From Gaeumannomyces sp. JS-464 (taxonomy: Eukaryota > Ascomycota > Sordariomycetes > Magnaporthales > Magnaporthaceae), in contig NGZR01000007.1 in NCBI GenBank assembly GCA_002197995.1, forward strand, positions 1,012,399 through 1,076,398: a DNA stretch of 64,000 nucleotides, read 5' to 3'. Made by a program: the position numbers and the translations under genes. Below, one piece after another: positions 60,684-64,000 of the stretch; positions within the stretch are counted from its first letter, which is position 1; every line of letters begins with the position of its first letter. Below the pieces are notes generated by a model. It saw only the letters and a program-made list of their open reading frames with translations. It did not search any database and was not told the origin of the DNA.

Positions 60684-62180
60684 ATGGCGTCAACACCACG
60701 TCCCGTGCACACCACGACCACCATCGCGGTGGCTCTGCTTTTGGCGTGCTGGCCGGGCCCGGTCGCGTCCCAAGCAGCCTGTCAGAATGCCCTGACGCCC
60801 TCATATTCGCGCCCGGTGCTCGGGGCCGGGTGGACGGCGCAGCTTGTCGCCACCGGGCTCAGCGACCCACGGGGCATCGTGCTTGACGGTGGCGGCGGCC
60901 TGCTGGTCGTCGAGTCCGGCCGTGGGATCCGCCGCATCACCTTCAAGGACGATGGCAACGGCGCCTGTCTCAGCGTCGATAAGAACCAGACCGTGGTTGA
61001 CCTTAACGAGGTAGGACATTGACATCCCCACACAAGTCTCCACGTGGGTCTGGCCGCTAACACGCGAGTTTATAGCTTAACCACGGGATCGAACTGTCCG
61101 AGGACGGCAAAACGCTGTACGCCTCGTCTGCCGACGCGGTTTATTCGTGGGAGTACGACGCCGGCCAGGGCTCGGCCAAATCCGACAGCCGCAAGACGCT
61201 GGTTAGCGGCATGGCCAGCGGGGGGCACGTTTCGCGCACTATCCTGCTATCGCGCAAATCCAAGGGCATGCTGCTCGTGTCGCGCGGCAGCGCCTCCAAC
61301 ATGGACACCGACGCGCGCGACAAGGGCTCGGGCGTGTCGCAAATCCGCGCCTTCGACCTCAACTCTCTGCCCGACGGCGGCCGGCGCGCTTTTAAGTACG
61401 CCTCGGAGGGCAAACTCGTAGGCTGGGGGTTGCGCAACTCGGTCGGCGTGGCCGAGCACCCGCGCACAGGCGGCGTGTACAGCGTTGAGAACTCGGCCGA
61501 CGACGTGAGCCGCATGGGCACCGACGTGCACCGCGACAACCCAGGTGAGGAGATGAACTTCCACGGGCCGGCCGCCTCGCCGGCAGGGGCGAACCACGGG
61601 TACCCGGATTGCCTCGCTCTTTGGGACACGAATGTGCCGCAGAGCTCGGGGATGAGGACGGGCACGCAGTTCGCGCTCGGCGGCCAGGGGAGCAGCGTCA
61701 ATGACGCGATGTGTGCAAGCAGCAATTTTACGGCGCCCAGGCTCACCTTCCAGGCGCACACGGCGCCGCTCGACATCAAGTTCTCGGCGGACGGGGCCGA
61801 GGCCTACGTTTCGTTTCATGGAAGCTGTAAGTCGGCGGCGCCTTGTCCTCGTATCTGTCCCCGTCTTGCCGGCGCACTAGCTAATATGAACAAACAAAAC
61901 AGGGAACCGAGACGACCCTGTGGGATACAAGGTCTCGATGATCAGGTTCGCCAACGGCGAGCCCACCGAGCCGGCAGACAGCCGCTCCTCGACGGTTGAC
62001 ATCATGTCCAACCCGGACCTCTTCGTCTGCCCGAGGCGGTGCTTCCGCCCCGTCGGCTTAGCTTTGGACCAGAAGGGTCGCATGTTCATGAGCTCGGACA
62101 GCACAGGCGAGATCTATGTGCTGCGAAAATCCGAGATGTCTGCTACCACACGGGAAACAACGGGGCAGTGGTGGCCGTAG
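60684..62180 (+). CDS. Secreted PQQ-dependent sugar dehydrogenase (AA12 / sorbosone dehydrogenase type)
   Basis: Six-bladed beta-propeller quinoprotein of the L-sorbosone/glucose dehydrogenase family; fungal AA12 enzymes oxidise sugars with PQQ outside the cell and can feed electrons to other redox enzymes. Model: join(60684..61010, 61076..61826, 61903..62180), 451 aa, junctions rebuilding DLNE|LNHGIELS and HGS|WNRDDPVGYK. Signal peptide: TIAVALLLACWPGPVASQ. Propeller features: GLSDPRGIVLD, LNHGIELSEDGKTLYAS with the likely PQQ-contacting His, VGWGLRNSVGVAEHP, GANHGYPDCLALW, APLDIKFSADG and GLALDQKGRMFMSSDSTGEI. Cysteines near both ends suit an exported protein. No CBM1 or heme domain is attached. 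Length is usual for the single-domain family and the frame is intact. Confidence 0.9.
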
Positions 62181-63733
62181 TAGCGCCGGTGAGTCCTTTG
62201 TTCGCGTTTTGTTATTTACCTGCCTCATCCAGCCACATGCATCATACTTGGACAAGAGTGCCCTTTTCATGGACCGATGTGGCTTACGATGGTGGCTGTT
62301 AGGCCCCTGGGACACACGTACTAATTCGGACGAATCTTCAGGCCACCTTGCAACGCCAAACTTGTTAGGATCGGTGTTCCTGATGCTTTTCTTTCTCCAC
62401 CTCAGCAGCCGGTGGTAGATGAGGGCGTGTCTGCTTTCCTTTGGGGGTGGGAGAATCCCCTAGTATCAACAATGCAATGCCACTTATGTTTTAACATCAG
62501 GTTCGGTCCGTGCTTCAGCCGTTGGCATCATCATCGCGTCCTCGACTATCTTGTCCCTTTCCCCTGAGGTTGGAACCCCGTCCCATTCCATTACCGCCAC
62601 TGCCTGCCGAGCTGGCTTGCGTACCAACTCCACTATTGCAGCCAACTGTTCGGCGCCGTTCAGTGTCTGCTTTTTTGATTCGGTGTTCTTTATGGGCCTT
62701 GGCTGGCTCCAATGGGCAAATGATCGCACACAGTCCTTCAACTTGGCTCCTCGTCAGATGGGGGTGACGTTGCAGTCTATAAAAAGTTGAGATTCCATGG
62801 TCAGTTCGATAGCACTCAGCCCTCGCCCCGGCCTACGGGCTCTCTCTCTCTCTCTTGATCTTGCCACCCATGGTTACGACAGCACGTGGGAGGAATAAAC
62901 TCCGGGTGAGTGGGATAAGCTTAACGTGATGCATACCAGAGCATCATATCTCGACCCCTATGGTCTCTCTAGTCATTTCTGAACAAATAATACTGACTAT
63001 TTGCTGCCCAGTCCAGAAAAAATATGCATCGGCCAAACAGATGTGAGTCGACGAGGTCAACAACAAAAACTCGAGCCACCTATGCACGATAGCGTCTCTG
63101 CGCAGAACACCATACGGCGGAAGCAAAATTCTCGGAATGTCTCCGCAAGGGGGGCACACAACCAGGCTTTCAAAAAGGATAATGCTTTGGTGGCGCTTCG
63201 CACTCATAGTATTCTGTCGAAATATGCTCCGGAGCTCGGAAGAACATTTTTTGAGAAGCAGCCAAGGGATCCACGCTGGGCATCCTTGAACCATCGGGCT
63301 CAGAACCTTGCCTGGCTCGATGCGTCCGGAATAGGGGGGCGAATGAATCTAATTCCAACGATTGTTTTCTTTGCGAAAATGATAGACCCTTTTTTATCAT
63401 TTGCTAGTGGGCTATTGATCTCGCTCCGGCCGTCCATAAAATGGCGTTGGTCTGCTCCTTTCCTTTCACCTCTTCTCTTCTTCCAACGCCACAACGCACA
63501 ACACTCTCCTACCTCAGCAATACCACAACCACTGCTTGCCCTTTCTACTAGCTACCATGCCATCTTTGTCCCTTGCCAAGTTCTTCCATTTTTAATGTTT
63601 TATCTTCCTCTCGATCTTTCTAGCTAAAGCGTATTGATATCTAGCCAGCCTGAACATTTTATACATTCATCCATCATAGCCCCTTACTTCGACTGATTAC
63701 ATCCACCACATCACTTCTCTCCGTTTTTCTCTG
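62181..63733. other. Intergenic region with promoter-like block
   Basis: 1.55 kb. A tataaaa box (62777-62783), a (CT)n tract (62841-62855) and an ATG in strong context (62870, ccacccatgg) followed by 12 codons and a gtgagt donor look like a gene start. No downstream exon in matching phase was found; the best acceptor (63010-63011) leads to a short ORF. The 208-codon frame at 63001-63627 has no ATG start. Left unannotated as a gene. Confidence 0.4.
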
Positions 63734-64000
63734 ATGCCGGCATCTCTCAAGATGGAAAGGGAGAGCCCGGCACACAGCCACCCCCAACAGCCACCACAGT
63801 CCCTGCAGTGGGGGCAAGATGACGAGCCGCCGCCGCCGTCGTCGACCATGCCCCCGACCCTACTTTTCGCGGGGATGGACCCGGTGACTCCCCCGAACCA
63901 GGTGATTCCCCGGGATCCAACGAGTCCCCCGCCCGCGCCCCCTCCAAGAGACGCCCGGGGTGAGGCCATCCGTGCTATGAGGAGAGGGCTCGCCGTCGTG
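63734..64000 (+). CDS. Start of an unknown gene, truncated by the window edge
   Basis: ATG at 63734 opens 89 codons without a stop to the end of the window, reading MPASLKMERESPAHSHPQQP and a Pro-rich, probably disordered N-terminus (PPPPSSTMPPTLL, then PPPAPPPRD). It ends with a more ordered RGEAIRAMRRGL. It is preceded by a long pyrimidine-rich promoter/leader (63450-63700) typical of this genome's genes, which supports the start. An internal ATG at 63752 is possible. The minus-strand frames here are mirror shadows. Function cannot be told from this part. Confidence 0.45.
   Translation, partial: MPASLKMERESPAHSHPQQPPQSLQWGQDDEPPPPSSTMPPTLLFAGMDPVTPPNQVIPRDPTSPPPAPPPRDARGEAIRAMRRGLAVV

Noticed and set aside
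63001..63627. 208-codon plus-strand ORF near the right edge
   Set aside because: No ATG start, and its 3' half runs through the pyrimidine-rich leader of the next gene; the frame does not match the upstream donor.
1..64000. tRNA genes, rRNA, CRISPR arrays and intact transposons
   Set aside because: No convincing tRNA A/B boxes with cloverleaf, no rRNA sequence, no spaced direct repeats, and no transposase or reverse transcriptase motifs were seen.

Overview
This window looks like nuclear DNA of a filamentous ascomycete (Pezizomycotina, most likely Sordariomycetes). The genes carry short introns of about 60-240 bp with GTATGT/GTGAGT-type donors, CTAAC/CTGAC branch sites and CAG/TAG acceptors. 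The families are also fungal: MAK5 helicase, Isp4-type OPT transporter, NACHT_N-NACHT-ankyrin NLR, GH3-GNAT fusion NAG3, Ndt80-like RON1, a velvet regulator and an AA12 quinoprotein. The genus cannot be fixed from sequence alone.

Layout. Bases 1-1198 hold the 3' part of MAK5. It converges on an unknown zinc-ribbon-like gene (1427-2467, minus). A 2.7 kb spacer leads to a seven-exon OPT oligopeptide transporter (5170-8474). At 9.73-10.02 kb lies an internally deleted, frame-broken polyketide synthase ketosynthase relic. It abuts the 3' end of an NLR gene (10186-13174, minus) that ends in near-identical ankyrin repeats.

The core of the window (14.3-30.5 kb) is an N-acetylglucosamine (GlcNAc) catabolic cluster. 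It contains GlcN-6-P deaminase (minus), a hexokinase-family GlcNAc kinase (plus), the Ndt80-type regulator RON1 (plus), GH3-GNAT beta-N-acetylglucosaminidase NAG3 (minus) and GlcNAc-6-P deacetylase DAC1 (plus). The inferred path is: NAG3 releases GlcNAc, the kinase makes GlcNAc-6-P, DAC1 removes acetate, and the deaminase yields fructose-6-P and ammonia. RON1 is the likely activator. No GlcNAc transporter (NGT1) is seen in the window.

Next come a secreted Lys/Pro/Gly repeat protein (33843-34851) and about 22 kb with no gene I can support (34.85-57.2 kb). Then follow a velvet regulator (57206-58943), an AA12 quinoprotein (60684-62180) and the start of an unknown gene running off the right edge (63734 onward).

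Odd points. About a dozen single-base frame breaks interrupt otherwise well-conserved proteins, mostly at C/G runs and mostly as one missing base. Restoring the frame gives lengths divisible by three in every case, so I treat these as probable sequence errors rather than pseudogenes. Three introns use GC-AG sites. A 127-codon upstream ORF ends inside the RON1 start codons. Several very long homopolymers (A28, C22-T17, G23, A37, T35) sit between genes.
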